Source: Streptomyces sp. B3I8
GTDB taxonomy: Bacteria > Actinomycetota > Actinomycetes > Streptomycetales > Streptomycetaceae
DNA length: 64,000 nt
Assembly (NCBI RefSeq): GCF_030816915.1
Contig: NZ_JAUSYN010000002.1
Span: 6,957,501 to 7,021,500, forward strand
Reading direction: 5' to 3'
The position numbers were made by a program, and so were the translations under genes. Below are positions 31,929 to 40,749 of this stretch, piece by piece. The notes beneath the pieces are model-generated. The model did not search any database. It was not told the DNA's origin and was given only the letters and a program-made list of their open reading frames with translations. The first letter of the stretch is position 1, and every line of letters begins with the position of its first letter.

Positions 31929-34900
31929 TCACGCCCTGATCGCGGCCTGCGCGTACGGGACCACCCGCACCGGTCCGACCAGCCCGTAGGCCTGCCGGGC
32001 CGAGGTGCCGAAGACGGCGGGGTCGGACACCCGCAGCCGGTTGATCAGCGGCGTCGCCACCTCGACCTCGATGACGTTGGTGCCCTTGCTCAGATGCCCG
32101 CCGAGGTCGACGACCGGGTCGATCCGGTCGACGGCCGGCAGCCGCCTGCCGTTGACCGAGACCCGGCAGGTGTCGCTGACCTGGCCCAGCTCCAGGTAGG
32201 CGCCGTGCGCGGCGGTCCAGTCCGAGGGCAGGGTGACCGTCGTGCGGTAGGTGCCGACACCGGCCACGTCCGCCAACTCCGGGATCTGTGACCAGGGGAG
32301 GAGACTGTCGAGCGTCAGCCTGTGCCGCTTCACCTCGGTGCGGGTGGCCGAGGAACCGGGCTGCCAGTCGTCCACCTCCAGCGTCCAGGCCGTCGGCGTG
32401 ACCGGGTCCGGCACCACCGGGACGCGCGTGGTGACCGAGCCGCCCCGGGACAGCTTGGTGGTGTACGTGCCCGAGCTCGCGGCGCGGACGGCGAGCCCGT
32501 CGCCGGTGAACAGCGCCCGGTCGGCGTCGGTGGACTCCGCGTGCGGCCGGGCGCCGTTCCGGTCGCCGAACAGGCCCGGCCGGCCCAGCGCCACGATGAG
32601 CGTCTCGCCCGGCTGGAGCGTCACGCGCAGGGTGAAGTCGTCGCCGTCCTCGGTGTACTGGCCCAGCCGTACGGCTTCACCGGTCCACGCGTCCAGGACG
32701 TAGGGCACGGTCCTGCCGCGCCGGGTGCGGCGCAGCGTGACCTCGTGGTCGATCGCGGCGACGGCCGGCTTCACGGTCTCGGCGTGCTTGCCGTTGCACA
32801 GGTAGTAGAAGTCGGCGTCCTTCGTCGCCCGGTGCGCGTTGAGCAGCGTCGAGGAGGACGCGTACCGGACGTCGGGGGCCACGCCCACCTGCGTGAGCGC
32901 GTCGCCGACGGCGGTCTTGTCGGTCACGCGGACGACGTGGGGCAGGGCGAGCAGCTCGGCCAGGACCGCGCGCAGTGCCTCCGTCTCGCCGTCGGCCGGG
33001 ACACCCGGGGTGTACGCCTGGTCGAACGCGCCGAGCAGCACCACCGGCAGTCCCGCCTTCGCGAACTTCAGCACCTTGCGGGCGTCGGCCAGAGCGAGGG
33101 TGGGGGAGGAGGAGTAGAAGAAGTCGCCCTCCACGAAGAGCGCCTTGTAGGCCGGGCCCTCGGGCGCTAGCCGCCCGCCCGAGACCGTGGCACTGGGCAG
33201 GTCGAGCAGCGGGCCGCTGAGGAACTGGTGGGTCCAGCCGAGCGGCACGCCGGTGGAGGTGAACCAGGAGGCGCCGATGCCGGTGGCGGTGTAGCCGGTC
33301 TGCCGGAAGATCGCCACGTCCGCGCGGACGGTGCCGGACTGCAGCACCTGGTGCACGCGGCCGAGGTAGCCGGAGATGTCCTCGATGTGCGTCCAGGTGG
33401 GCTGCCGCGGCCCCCACGACTCGCTGTAGCCGGGCGTGCCGTTGTAGGGGCTGAACGCGGCGAAACCGGGCCAGCTCACCCCGGGCGCGGTCGCGTAGGA
33501 GAAGCCGTGGATCACCGTCTGGTTGACGCCGGCCGCGTACGCGCCGCCCATGGTGCGCAGGAACCGGTCCCAGGTGGTGGTGTACGCCGAGCCGGAGTAG
33601 GCGCCCGCCTCGCAGGACAGGACAGTGTGCCCGGCCATGTCCCGGCCGCCGGCCAGGCAGCGGTAGTCGTCGAGGTTCTTGAAGCCGAGCGACTCGCCCT
33701 CGGGGATGTCCAGGAGCGCCGCCGTGGCGATCGCGTCGGTCTGCAGCCCGTAGGGCTGGGAGCGCAGCCGCATGCCCAGCCGGTGCGCCCAGTCGCGCAG
33801 GGCGGTGACGTGGTGGCGGTTGAACAGCTCGGAGACGGTCTCCCAGAAGTCGTGCCGGATCTCCCGGGTGAGCTGCGCCTCGAACGCGAACACCTGGTTG
33901 CTCTTGTCCAGGACGAGCGCCGGGAGGTACGGCAGCAACGGGCGCCCGGTGTGCTTCTCGAACGCCTCCGGCAGCTTCGGCGTCCACTGCAGGCCGTTGG
34001 TCTCCAGCTCGATGGAGTCCTCGAAGAAGGCGCCGCCGGCGGCCTTGAGCAGCTTGCGCAGGGAGGAGGTGAGGATCTCCTCCTCCCAGTAGCCGGTGAC
34101 GGCGGCGGTGCCGGCCGGGCTGAAGTGGTCGACGACGTAGGCGGCGGGGGAGGAGTGCGGGCCCGCCTCGGGCTGTTGGCCGGAGCCGCGCTGCCAGTAG
34201 GAGATCAGGACGTAGTCGCCGTCGCCGGGCGCGGTCCAGCTCAGCTTCCCGTCGCTGACGCGGTCGGTGAGGTCGGTGACGCTGTCCGCGTCCAGACCGG
34301 TCTCCTTGCGCGTGGAGTTGGCGGTGTTGACGCGGGCGGCCTGCACGGCGACCAGGGTCTGCTTGGTGACGCCCGAGGAGGCCGCGCGGACGGAGGCCGG
34401 GACGACACCCTCATAGGTGGTGCCGGCCGCCACGGTGGCCTTGCCGTAGGCGAGTTCCTTCACCGCGGCGTCGTCGTCGGGGGTGACGCCGGGAACCGCG
34501 GTGGGCCAGGCCGGGCCGAGGGTGATGTCGATGGTGAGTCCGCGTCTCGCGGCGCGCTGCAGGGCGGCCTCGACCCCCGTGTACCAGGACTTGCTGCCCC
34601 AGCCGTGGTGGGCGGTGTCCAGCACGGAGCTGTCGCTGATGCTGTGGTGGACGGCGGCGATCTCGGCGCCCCCGAAACCGGCGTCGGCGATCTGGTCCAC
34701 CTCGCGGGCGATCTCGTCCGCGTCGACCAGCCCGTCCGGCCACCACCAGCGGAACTTGGGCCGGACGGCGCGCGCGGGGTCGGTGAACCAGTCCGCGCCG
34801 CCGGCCTTCCCGGTGCCCGCGGCCGGGGCCGCGACCGCGCCGGCCGCCGGGAGCACCGGGCCGAGGGCGGCGACGGTACCGGCCACCGCTCCGGCGGCGA

Positions 34901-34949
34901 GGACCGTACGACGGGTGATCCCGCGACGCTGCGAGAGGGGTTCGTGCAT
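31929..34949 (-). CDS. Tat-exported GH106-type alpha-L-rhamnosidase
   Basis: A 1,006-residue secreted glycoside hydrolase. The N-terminus has a twin-arginine signal (RRGITRRTVLAAGAVAG). The segment PKFRWWWPDGLVDADEIAREVDQIADAGFGGAEI (about 64-97) is the family 106 hallmark. A TIM-barrel region follows to about 680, and the C-terminal beta-sandwich (about 840-1000) contains a galactose-binding-like fold (GTYRTTVTLPSDW, LELGQVSDTCRVSVNGRRL). GH106 enzymes release L-rhamnose from plant pectins and glycosides. Regulation is suggested by a promoter and a LacI-type palindrome upstream. The gene converges on the lectin gene and shares its palindromic terminator. Confidence 0.85.
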   Translation of the reverse strand: MHEPLSQRRGITRRTVLAAGAVAGTVAALGPVLPAAGAVAAPAAGTGKAGGADWFTDPARAVRPKFRWWWPDGLVDADEIAREVDQIADAGFGGAEIAAVHHSISDSSVLDTAHHGWGSKSWYTGVEAALQRAARRGLTIDITLGPAWPTAVPGVTPDDDAAVKELAYGKATVAAGTTYEGVVPASVRAASSGVTKQTLVAVQAARVNTANSTRKETGLDADSVTDLTDRVSDGKLSWTAPGDGDYVLISYWQRGSGQQPEAGPHSSPAAYVVDHFSPAGTAAVTGYWEEEILTSSLRKLLKAAGGAFFEDSIELETNGLQWTPKLPEAFEKHTGRPLLPYLPALVLDKSNQVFAFEAQLTREIRHDFWETVSELFNRHHVTALRDWAHRLGMRLRSQPYGLQTDAIATAALLDIPEGESLGFKNLDDYRCLAGGRDMAGHTVLSCEAGAYSGSAYTTTWDRFLRTMGGAYAAGVNQTVIHGFSYATAPGVSWPGFAAFSPYNGTPGYSESWGPRQPTWTHIEDISGYLGRVHQVLQSGTVRADVAIFRQTGYTATGIGASWFTSTGVPLGWTHQFLSGPLLDLPSATVSGGRLAPEGPAYKALFVEGDFFYSSSPTLALADARKVLKFAKAGLPVVLLGAFDQAYTPGVPADGETEALRAVLAELLALPHVVRVTDKTAVGDALTQVGVAPDVRYASSSTLLNAHRATKDADFYYLCNGKHAETVKPAVAAIDHEVTLRRTRRGRTVPYVLDAWTGEAVRLGQYTEDGDDFTLRVTLQPGETLIVALGRPGLFGDRNGARPHAESTDADRALFTGDGLAVRAASSGTYTTKLSRGGSVTTRVPVVPDPVTPTAWTLEVDDWQPGSSATRTEVKRHRLTLDSLLPWSQIPELADVAGVGTYRTTVTLPSDWTAAHGAYLELGQVSDTCRVSVNGRRLPAVDRIDPVVDLGGHLSKGTNVIEVEVATPLINRLRVSDPAVFGTSARQAYGLVGPVRVVPYAQAAIRA

Positions 34950-34997
34950 GATTCCAGCCTCAGGTGACGTACTGCTTGCGAAAGGGAGAGCGAGCGG

Positions 34998-35056
34998 TGA
35001 AACGTTTCAATCGAGGGGGGTGCCTGGACGCTAACCGTGTGATCGCGCAGGGTCAA
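34998..35056 (-). promoter_or_regulatory. Rhamnosidase promoter with LacI-type operator
   Basis: On the minus strand, TTGACC (35056-35051) and TAGCGT (35033-35028) are separated by exactly 17 bp, a good primary-sigma promoter. Downstream, TGAAACGTTTCA (34998-35009) is a perfect 12-bp palindrome of the type bound by LacI-family repressors. It would lie about 12-23 nt after the predicted start of transcription, as a roadblock. Confidence 0.7.
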
Positions 35057-35690
35057 GAGGTTGGGCAACGATTCAAAGGCTGGAGAGCGGGCGGGTCGGC
35101 AGGGGTGTCCCCCCTCTGTTCCCGGACGATCCGTTCACGTCGGAGAAGTGACGGAGCGTCAAACGGGCGGGCGGGCGGGACGGCGGCCGGGCGCGCGCGG
35201 CCGGGTGTGACCGTTGAGGTGCCTCCGTGCGCGGGTGGCCGAGGCGGCGAGAGGCGCGAGCCTGTCGGAAGAGGTGAGAGCTCGCCGAAGGGGCGAGAGA
35301 GGCAAGGGGGGTGAGGGTCGGCTGGGGCGACGAGGGGGGCGAGGGTCGGCCGAGGGATAACCCTACGATGCCGCCCCCGGAGATGGCATGGACTGGTCAA
35401 CAGTGTCATTCTCGGCTGGTCACAGCCCCGGTTCCGTCCGCGCGCCGGCCCTCCGCCGCCCACTCGGCGGCCCGACCGCCACGCGCGGCGGACAGGGGGC
35501 CACGTCCGTCCGGCGGGGTGACCACGCCCGTCCCGGCGGCGTGCCCGTGGCAGCGCACGGCACGACCGTACGACCCAGCACGCTCCGCACGGCACGTCCC
35601 GCACAGCTCAGTTGGACCCGGACAGCACACCCCGGCTGTCCGGTCTGTCACCGGCCGCGCACCGCGGCCGCCGCAGATAGAGGAGTGCGC
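35057..35690. other. Gene-free leader region of the metalloprotease
   Basis: About 630 bp without a supportable gene. A purine-rich stretch at 35210-35350 has a direct repeat of GAGGGTCGGC. Two similar words, CTGGTCAACAG and CTGGTCACAG, occur near 35393 and 35415. AGGAG at 35681-35685 is the ribosome-binding site of the protease. Several frames here are open but have no recognisable content. Confidence 0.4.
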
Positions 35691-38081
35691 GTGAGACGCA
35701 ACCCCCGCAGACCGGCCGCCGCGGGAGCCCTCGTGGCCACCGCGGCCCTGCTCGTCGTCGGCATACAGACCGTCCCGGCGACCGCCAAGGCCACTCCCCA
35801 CCCCAGCCCTCTGCGCACCGGCGGCGTGCAGGCGGAGATCAGCCCCGCCCAGCGGACCGCGCTGGTGAAGAGCGCACGGGCGACGACCGACGAGACCGCG
35901 CGCGCCCTCGGCCTCGGCGCCAAGGAGAAACTGGTCGTCAAGGACGTCGTCAAGGACAACGACGGCACCGTGCACACCCGTTACGAGCGCACCTACGCGG
36001 GCCTGCCCGTCCTCGGCGGCGACCTCGTGGTGCACACCCCGCCCGCCGCCAGGGCGAAGGGCACGGTGAGCACCACCTTCAACAACAAGCGCACCCTCAG
36101 GGTGCCCACGACCACCGCCTCGGTCACCAAGTCGGACGCCGGGGTCAAGGCGCTCAGGACCGCCAGGTCGCTGGACGCCGGCACGCCCTCCACCGACAGC
36201 GCCCGCAAGGTGATCTGGGCCGGCCAGGGCAGCCCGAAGCTCGCCTGGGAGACGGTGGTCGACGGCCTCCAGGACGACGGCACGCCCAGCAAACTGCACG
36301 TCGTCACGGACGCCACCACCGGCAAGGAACTCCACCGCTACCAGGCCGTGGAGACTGGCACCGGCAACACCCAGTACAGCGGGACGGTGACGCTCTCCAC
36401 CACCAAGTCCGGCTCCACGTACCAGCTCTACGACACCACGCGCGGCGGTCACAAGACGTACAGCCTCAACCGCGCCACGTCGGGCACCGGCACCCTGATG
36501 ACCGACGCCGACGACGTGTGGGGCGACGGCACCGGCTCCAACACCCAGACCGCGGGGGCCGACGCGGCCTACGGCGCCCAGGAGACCTGGGACTTCTACA
36601 AGAACACCTTCGGCCGCAGCGGCATCCGCGACGACGGCGTCGCCGCCTACTCCCGCGTCCACTACAGCAGCGGCTACGTCAACGCCTTCTGGGACGACGA
36701 CTGCTTCTGCATGACCTACGGCGACGGCTCGGGCAACACCCACGCCCTGACCGCGCTGGACGTCGCCGGTCACGAGATGAGCCACGGCGTCACCTCCAAC
36801 ACCGCGGGCCTCGACTACAGCGGCGAGTCGGGCGGGCTGAACGAGGCGACCTCCGACATCTTCGGCACCGGCGTGGAGTTCTACAGCAACACCTCCGCCG
36901 ACCCGGGCGACTACCTCATCGGCGAGGAGATCGACATCAACGGCGACGGGTCGCCGCTGCGTTACATGGACGAGCCGAGCAAGGACGGCGGCTCCGCGGA
37001 CAGTTGGTACTCCGGGGTGGGCAACCTCGACGTGCACTACTCCTCGGGCCCGGCCAACCACATGTTCTACCTGTTGTCCGAGGGCAGCGGCACCAAGACC
37101 ATCAACGGTGTCACCTACGACAGCCCGACCGCCGACGGCGTCGCCGTGCAGGGCATCGGCCGGGCCGCCGCGCTGCAGATCTGGTACAAGGCGCTCACCA
37201 CGTACATGACGTCCTCGACCAACTACGCCGGGGCCCGCACCGCCGCCCTCAACGCGGCCGCCGCGCTGTACGGAACCAACTCCACCCAGTACGCCGGGGT
37301 CGGCAACGCCTTCGCGGGCATCAACGTCGGCAGCCACATCACCCCGCCCGCCAACGGGGTGACGGTCACCAACCCGGGCAGCCAGTCCTCGACCGTCGGC
37401 ACCGCCGTCAGCCTGCACATCTCCGCGAGCAGCAGCAACAGCGGATCACTGTCGTACGCCGCGAGCGGGCTGCCCGCCGGGCTGTCGATCAACAGCTCCA
37501 CCGGCGTGATCTCCGGTACGCCGACCGCGGCCGGCACCTCGAACACGACCGTCACGGTGACCGACTCCACCGGTGCCACCGGCACCGCCGGCTTCACCTG
37601 GACGGTCAGCCCCACCGGCGGCGGCACCTGCACCCCGGCGCAGCTCCTGGGCAACGCGGGCTTCGAGTCGGGCAACACCACCTGGTCCGCGTCCAGCGGT
37701 GTCATCACCAACGACAGTGACCAGGCGGCGCACGGCGGCTCGTACAAGGCATGGCTGGACGGGTACGGCTCGACCCACACCGACACGCTGTCCCAGTCGG
37801 TGACCGTCCCGAGCGGCTGCAAGGCCACCCTCACCTACTACCTGCACATCGACACCGCGGAGACCACCGGCAGCGCGCAGTACGACAAGCTGACGGTCAC
37901 CGCCGGGTCGAAGACACTGGCGACGTACTCCAACCTCGACGCCGCCTCCGGCTACGGCAAGAAATCCTTCGACCTGTCCTCCTTCGCCGGCTCCACGGTC
38001 ACCCTGAAGTTCACCGGTGCCGAGGACTCCTCCCTGCAGACCAGCTTCGTCGTCGACGACACGGCCCTGACGACGAGCTGA
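35691..38081 (+). CDS. Secreted M4-family zinc metalloprotease
   Basis: A 796-residue thermolysin-type protease. The order is: signal peptide (RRPAAAGALVATAALLVVG, cleaved near ATAKA), FTP/PepSY propeptide (about 40-220), and M4 catalytic domain (about 225-550). The zinc site HEMSH (about residue 362) comes with the second-helix GGLNEATSD glutamate and the later DVHYSSGPANHMFY histidine. A putative-Ig repeat (about 556-640, VTNPGSQSSTVGTAVSL, LPAGLSINSSTGVISGTP) follows, then a C-terminal jelly-roll binding domain (about 650-796). It is made as a zymogen and acts outside the cell on proteins. The start is GTG 35691, with AGAGGAG upstream. Longer frames upstream have no leader signal. Confidence 0.93.
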   Translation: MRRNPRRPAAAGALVATAALLVVGIQTVPATAKATPHPSPLRTGGVQAEISPAQRTALVKSARATTDETARALGLGAKEKLVVKDVVKDNDGTVHTRYERTYAGLPVLGGDLVVHTPPAARAKGTVSTTFNNKRTLRVPTTTASVTKSDAGVKALRTARSLDAGTPSTDSARKVIWAGQGSPKLAWETVVDGLQDDGTPSKLHVVTDATTGKELHRYQAVETGTGNTQYSGTVTLSTTKSGSTYQLYDTTRGGHKTYSLNRATSGTGTLMTDADDVWGDGTGSNTQTAGADAAYGAQETWDFYKNTFGRSGIRDDGVAAYSRVHYSSGYVNAFWDDDCFCMTYGDGSGNTHALTALDVAGHEMSHGVTSNTAGLDYSGESGGLNEATSDIFGTGVEFYSNTSADPGDYLIGEEIDINGDGSPLRYMDEPSKDGGSADSWYSGVGNLDVHYSSGPANHMFYLLSEGSGTKTINGVTYDSPTADGVAVQGIGRAAALQIWYKALTTYMTSSTNYAGARTAALNAAAALYGTNSTQYAGVGNAFAGINVGSHITPPANGVTVTNPGSQSSTVGTAVSLHISASSSNSGSLSYAASGLPAGLSINSSTGVISGTPTAAGTSNTTVTVTDSTGATGTAGFTWTVSPTGGGTCTPAQLLGNAGFESGNTTWSASSGVITNDSDQAAHGGSYKAWLDGYGSTHTDTLSQSVTVPSGCKATLTYYLHIDTAETTGSAQYDKLTVTAGSKTLATYSNLDAASGYGKKSFDLSSFAGSTVTLKFTGAEDSSLQTSFVVDDTALTTS

Positions 38082-38113
38082 CCCGCACACCGCCCGGCCG
38101 CCCCGGCGCGCCG

Positions 38114-38151
38114 GTGCCCCGCACCCACGGACCTCCGTGGGTGCGGGGCAC
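38114..38151. terminator. Strong bidirectional terminator hairpin
   Basis: An 18-bp perfect stem (38114-38131 with 38134-38151) with only CC between the arms lies between the protease and the converging MFS gene, 33 bp after the protease stop. Confidence 0.85.
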
Positions 38152-38165
38152 TTCCCGGACCGCGG

Positions 38166-39593
38166 TCAGGACGGACTCGGGGTCTTCCGGGTGAGGCGGG
38201 ACAGGTGCCCGCCGGCCGCGCCGGGTGCGTCGCCCGTGCCGTCCCCGGGCTGTGGGTCCGTGCCGGGGGCGGAGCGGGCGCCGCCCCGGGTCAGGGGGCC
38301 GAAGACGGCCAGGACGAGGGCGCCCACCAGCCAGGTGCCGGCGATGAAGAAGAAGACGCTGCGGTAGCCGCTGGTGTCGTACAGCGCCGCGACGATCAGC
38401 GGGCCCGCCGCGTTGGACAGCCGGCCCAGGCCGTAGGAGACGCCCGTGCCCAGCGAGCGGCTGCGGGTGTCGAACAGTTCGGGGGAGTAGGCGTACCCGA
38501 GAGCCGTGTAGCCGCGTTCGAACATGTTGACGAGGAAGCCGAAGACCACGATGAGCACCGGGTCGAACGTCAGCCCGTACAGCAGGCCGCACACCGCGAT
38601 CAGCGTGCCGAAGCCCACCAGGCACCACTTGCGTTCGAACCGGTCGGTGACCAGGGCGGCCAGGTACGAGCCGAGCGGGGCGCCGACGGTGGTCAGGGCG
38701 ACGTAGAACACGGACTTCTGGACGCTGAAGCCCTCCTTGGCCAGCAGGGTCGGCGCCCAGCTCGAATAGCCGAAGAAGCCGATGGTCTGGGTCACCCAGA
38801 GCACGGTCAGCAGCAGTGTGGGCATCAGGTACTTGCGCTGCAGCAGCAGCTTGAGCGGCGCCTTCGTCGACGCGGTCTCCCTCACCGGCGCCGCGGGCTC
38901 GGGCAGCGGGCCCAGCTCGGCGGAGACCCGCGTCTCGATCTCGCGCAGGACCGTTTCCGCCTTGTCGTACTCGCCCCGGCTCTCGTGCCAGCGCGGCGAC
39001 TCCTTCAGCCGGCGGGTGAACAGCACCAGCAGCAGGCCGAGCGAGCCCCACAGGAACACCAGCCGCCACGACCAGTCACTGAGCGGGACGACGGCACTGG
39101 CGATCAGGTTGGTGGCCGGGGTGCCGCAGATGCCGACGACGATGGCGTACGCCTGGAACTTGCCGCGGACCCTGGCGGGATACATCTCGTTGACGTAGAT
39201 GACCGCCACGACGGTCATCGCGGACAGGCCCGCCGAGGTCAGCACCCGGAAGACACCTAGCGAGACCAGGTCCCAGGAGAACACCGAGGCGAACGAGAAC
39301 AGGCCGAAGAACACGGTCGTCCACACCAGGACCCGCTTGCGCCCCCACCGGTCGGCCAGTGACGCGGCGACGACCGAGCCGATGAACATGCCGACGAACG
39401 ACAGCGAGGTCACATAGGCGATCTGGTCCACCGTGATGCCCCACAGGTGGATCAGTTTGGGCGCGGTGGTGGCGAAGGTGTTGATGTCCGCGAACTCGAA
39501 GAAGTACGCGAAGGAGACGGCCAGCAGGGTGGCCTTGTGGAACCGGGAGATCGGCAGTCTGTCCAGCCGGTTCAGCGCGTTGGAGTGGTGCAT
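38166..39593 (-). CDS. MFS transporter, aromatic-acid/sugar-porter-like
   Basis: A 475-residue, 12-helix transporter of the major facilitator superfamily. The loop 2-3 signature DRWGRKRVLVWTT (about residue 74) and its second-half counterpart TDRFERKWCLVG are present, and the NEMYPARVRGK and SPELFDTRSRSLGTG stretches are those of the metabolite:H+ symporter/sugar-porter groups. It ends in a 35-residue disordered tail. It lies 37 bp downstream of the LigI-like gene on the same strand and belongs to the same unit, so uptake of an aromatic acid or a ring-cleavage intermediate is the likely role. The ATG at 39593 is preceded by AAAGAGAG. Confidence 0.85.
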   Translation of the reverse strand: MHHSNALNRLDRLPISRFHKATLLAVSFAYFFEFADINTFATTAPKLIHLWGITVDQIAYVTSLSFVGMFIGSVVAASLADRWGRKRVLVWTTVFFGLFSFASVFSWDLVSLGVFRVLTSAGLSAMTVVAVIYVNEMYPARVRGKFQAYAIVVGICGTPATNLIASAVVPLSDWSWRLVFLWGSLGLLLVLFTRRLKESPRWHESRGEYDKAETVLREIETRVSAELGPLPEPAAPVRETASTKAPLKLLLQRKYLMPTLLLTVLWVTQTIGFFGYSSWAPTLLAKEGFSVQKSVFYVALTTVGAPLGSYLAALVTDRFERKWCLVGFGTLIAVCGLLYGLTFDPVLIVVFGFLVNMFERGYTALGYAYSPELFDTRSRSLGTGVSYGLGRLSNAAGPLIVAALYDTSGYRSVFFFIAGTWLVGALVLAVFGPLTRGGARSAPGTDPQPGDGTGDAPGAAGGHLSRLTRKTPSPS

Positions 39594-39630
39594 GTGCGGC
39601 TCTCTTTCCGGGTCGTTCCGGGGCGCTTCG

Positions 39631-40608
39631 TCACGGGGTGGACGAGACCGCTTCTTCGGGTGCTTCGGGTGCTTCGGGTGCTTCGGGTGCCTCGCGCTCT
39701 TCGGGCCAGTACAGGCGCGCCGGGTTGTCCACCAGGAGCCGGCGCTGCTGCTCGGCGGTGGGTGCGACGTGGGGGATGTGGTCGACGAGGAGCCCGTCGT
39801 CCGGCATGTGGCTCCTGAGGTTGGGATGCGGCCAGTCGGTGCCCCACAGGACCCGGTCCGGGAACTCCTCGACCACGCGGCGGCCGAAGGGCACCACATC
39901 GGTGTAGGCGTGCCGCTCGCCGTCGAGCGCGGCGGGGCCGGTGAGGGTGAGCCGCTCGGGGCAGGTCACCTTCACCCAGACGTCGTTGCCGGCCACGAAC
40001 CGGAGGAAGGCGGAGAACTCCGGTCCGTCCACCGGCCGGGTCACGTCCGGGCGCCCCAGGTGGTCGATCACCAGCGGGGTGGGCAGTGCCCCGAAGAAGT
40101 CCGCGAGCTCGGGCAGGTCGGCGCCCTCGAAGTACAGCACGACGTGCCAGCCCAGCGGGGCGACCTTCTTGGCGATCGTGGCCAGGTCCTCCTTGGGCGA
40201 GGTGTCCACCAGCCGCCGCAGGAAGTTGAACCGCACCCCGCGCACCCCGGCCTCGTGCAGCTCGCGCAGCTCCTGGCCGGTGACGCCGGGGCGGACGGTG
40301 GCGACACCGCGCGCCCGGCCGCCGGCCGCCCGTACGGCGTCGACCATGGCGGAGTTGTCCGCGCCGTGGCAGGTGGCCTGCACCAGCACGTTGCGCGAGA
40401 CCCCCAGATGGTCGCGGAGGGCGAACAACTCCTCCTTGCCGCCGTCGCAGGGGGTGTACTTCCGTTCGGGTGCGAAGGGGAACTCGGCCTGGGGACCGAA
40501 GACGTGGCAGTGCGTGTCGACCGTGCCGGGCGGCAGCGCGAACCGGGGCCGGGAGGGGGCGCGGTACCAGTCGAGCCAGCCGGGGGTCTTGGGGGAGAGG
40601 GTGCTCAT
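39631..40608 (-). CDS. LigI-like 2-pyrone-4,6-dicarboxylate hydrolase (amidohydrolase)
   Basis: A 325-residue TIM-barrel amidohydrolase. VDTHCHVFGP at about residue 30 gives the HxH metal motif. RKYTPCDGG and VLVQATCHGADNSAM match the pattern I associate with LigI (2-pyrone-4,6-dicarboxylate hydrolase). VIDHLGRPD (about 180) and WGTDWPHPN (about 255) supply the other conserved His and Asp. LigI opens the lactone to 4-oxalomesaconate in protocatechuate 4,5-cleavage. The downstream LigJ-like product in the same operon would use that compound. The C-terminus ends in a four-fold Ala-Pro-Glu repeat encoded by a 9-bp tandem repeat. Confidence 0.82.
   Translation of the reverse strand: MSTLSPKTPGWLDWYRAPSRPRFALPPGTVDTHCHVFGPQAEFPFAPERKYTPCDGGKEELFALRDHLGVSRNVLVQATCHGADNSAMVDAVRAAGGRARGVATVRPGVTGQELRELHEAGVRGVRFNFLRRLVDTSPKEDLATIAKKVAPLGWHVVLYFEGADLPELADFFGALPTPLVIDHLGRPDVTRPVDGPEFSAFLRFVAGNDVWVKVTCPERLTLTGPAALDGERHAYTDVVPFGRRVVEEFPDRVLWGTDWPHPNLRSHMPDDGLLVDHIPHVAPTAEQQRRLLVDNPARLYWPEEREAPEAPEAPEAPEEAVSSTP
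39654..39689 (-). repeat. Four-copy 9-bp tandem repeat in the LigI-like gene
   Basis: Four perfect copies of CTTCGGGTG (plus strand) encode Ala-Pro-Glu units near the C-terminus of the LigI-like protein. Because the unit is 9 bp, copy-number changes keep the frame. Confidence 0.9.
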
Positions 40609-40749
40609 GGGATCTCCGAGTGGGGAGCGTCCTCGGCGGGGAGCGGTGGGGGCAGCGGGCCCGTCGGGGAGGTGGTGCGGGGCGGAGCGGACGGTGTGTG
40701 CTCGGGGTGCGGCGGACGGCGTGCCCGGGGTGGAGCCGCCGGACGGGCC

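Noticed and set aside
34964..35314. 116-codon plus-strand frame overlapping the rhamnosidase promoter
   Set aside because: It overlaps a well-formed promoter and operator, has no ribosome-binding site and no recognisable content.
35053..35604. 183-codon minus-strand frame in the rhamnosidase-protease gap
   Set aside because: Pro/Arg-rich translation with no conserved motif. It covers the purine-rich leader region of the protease.
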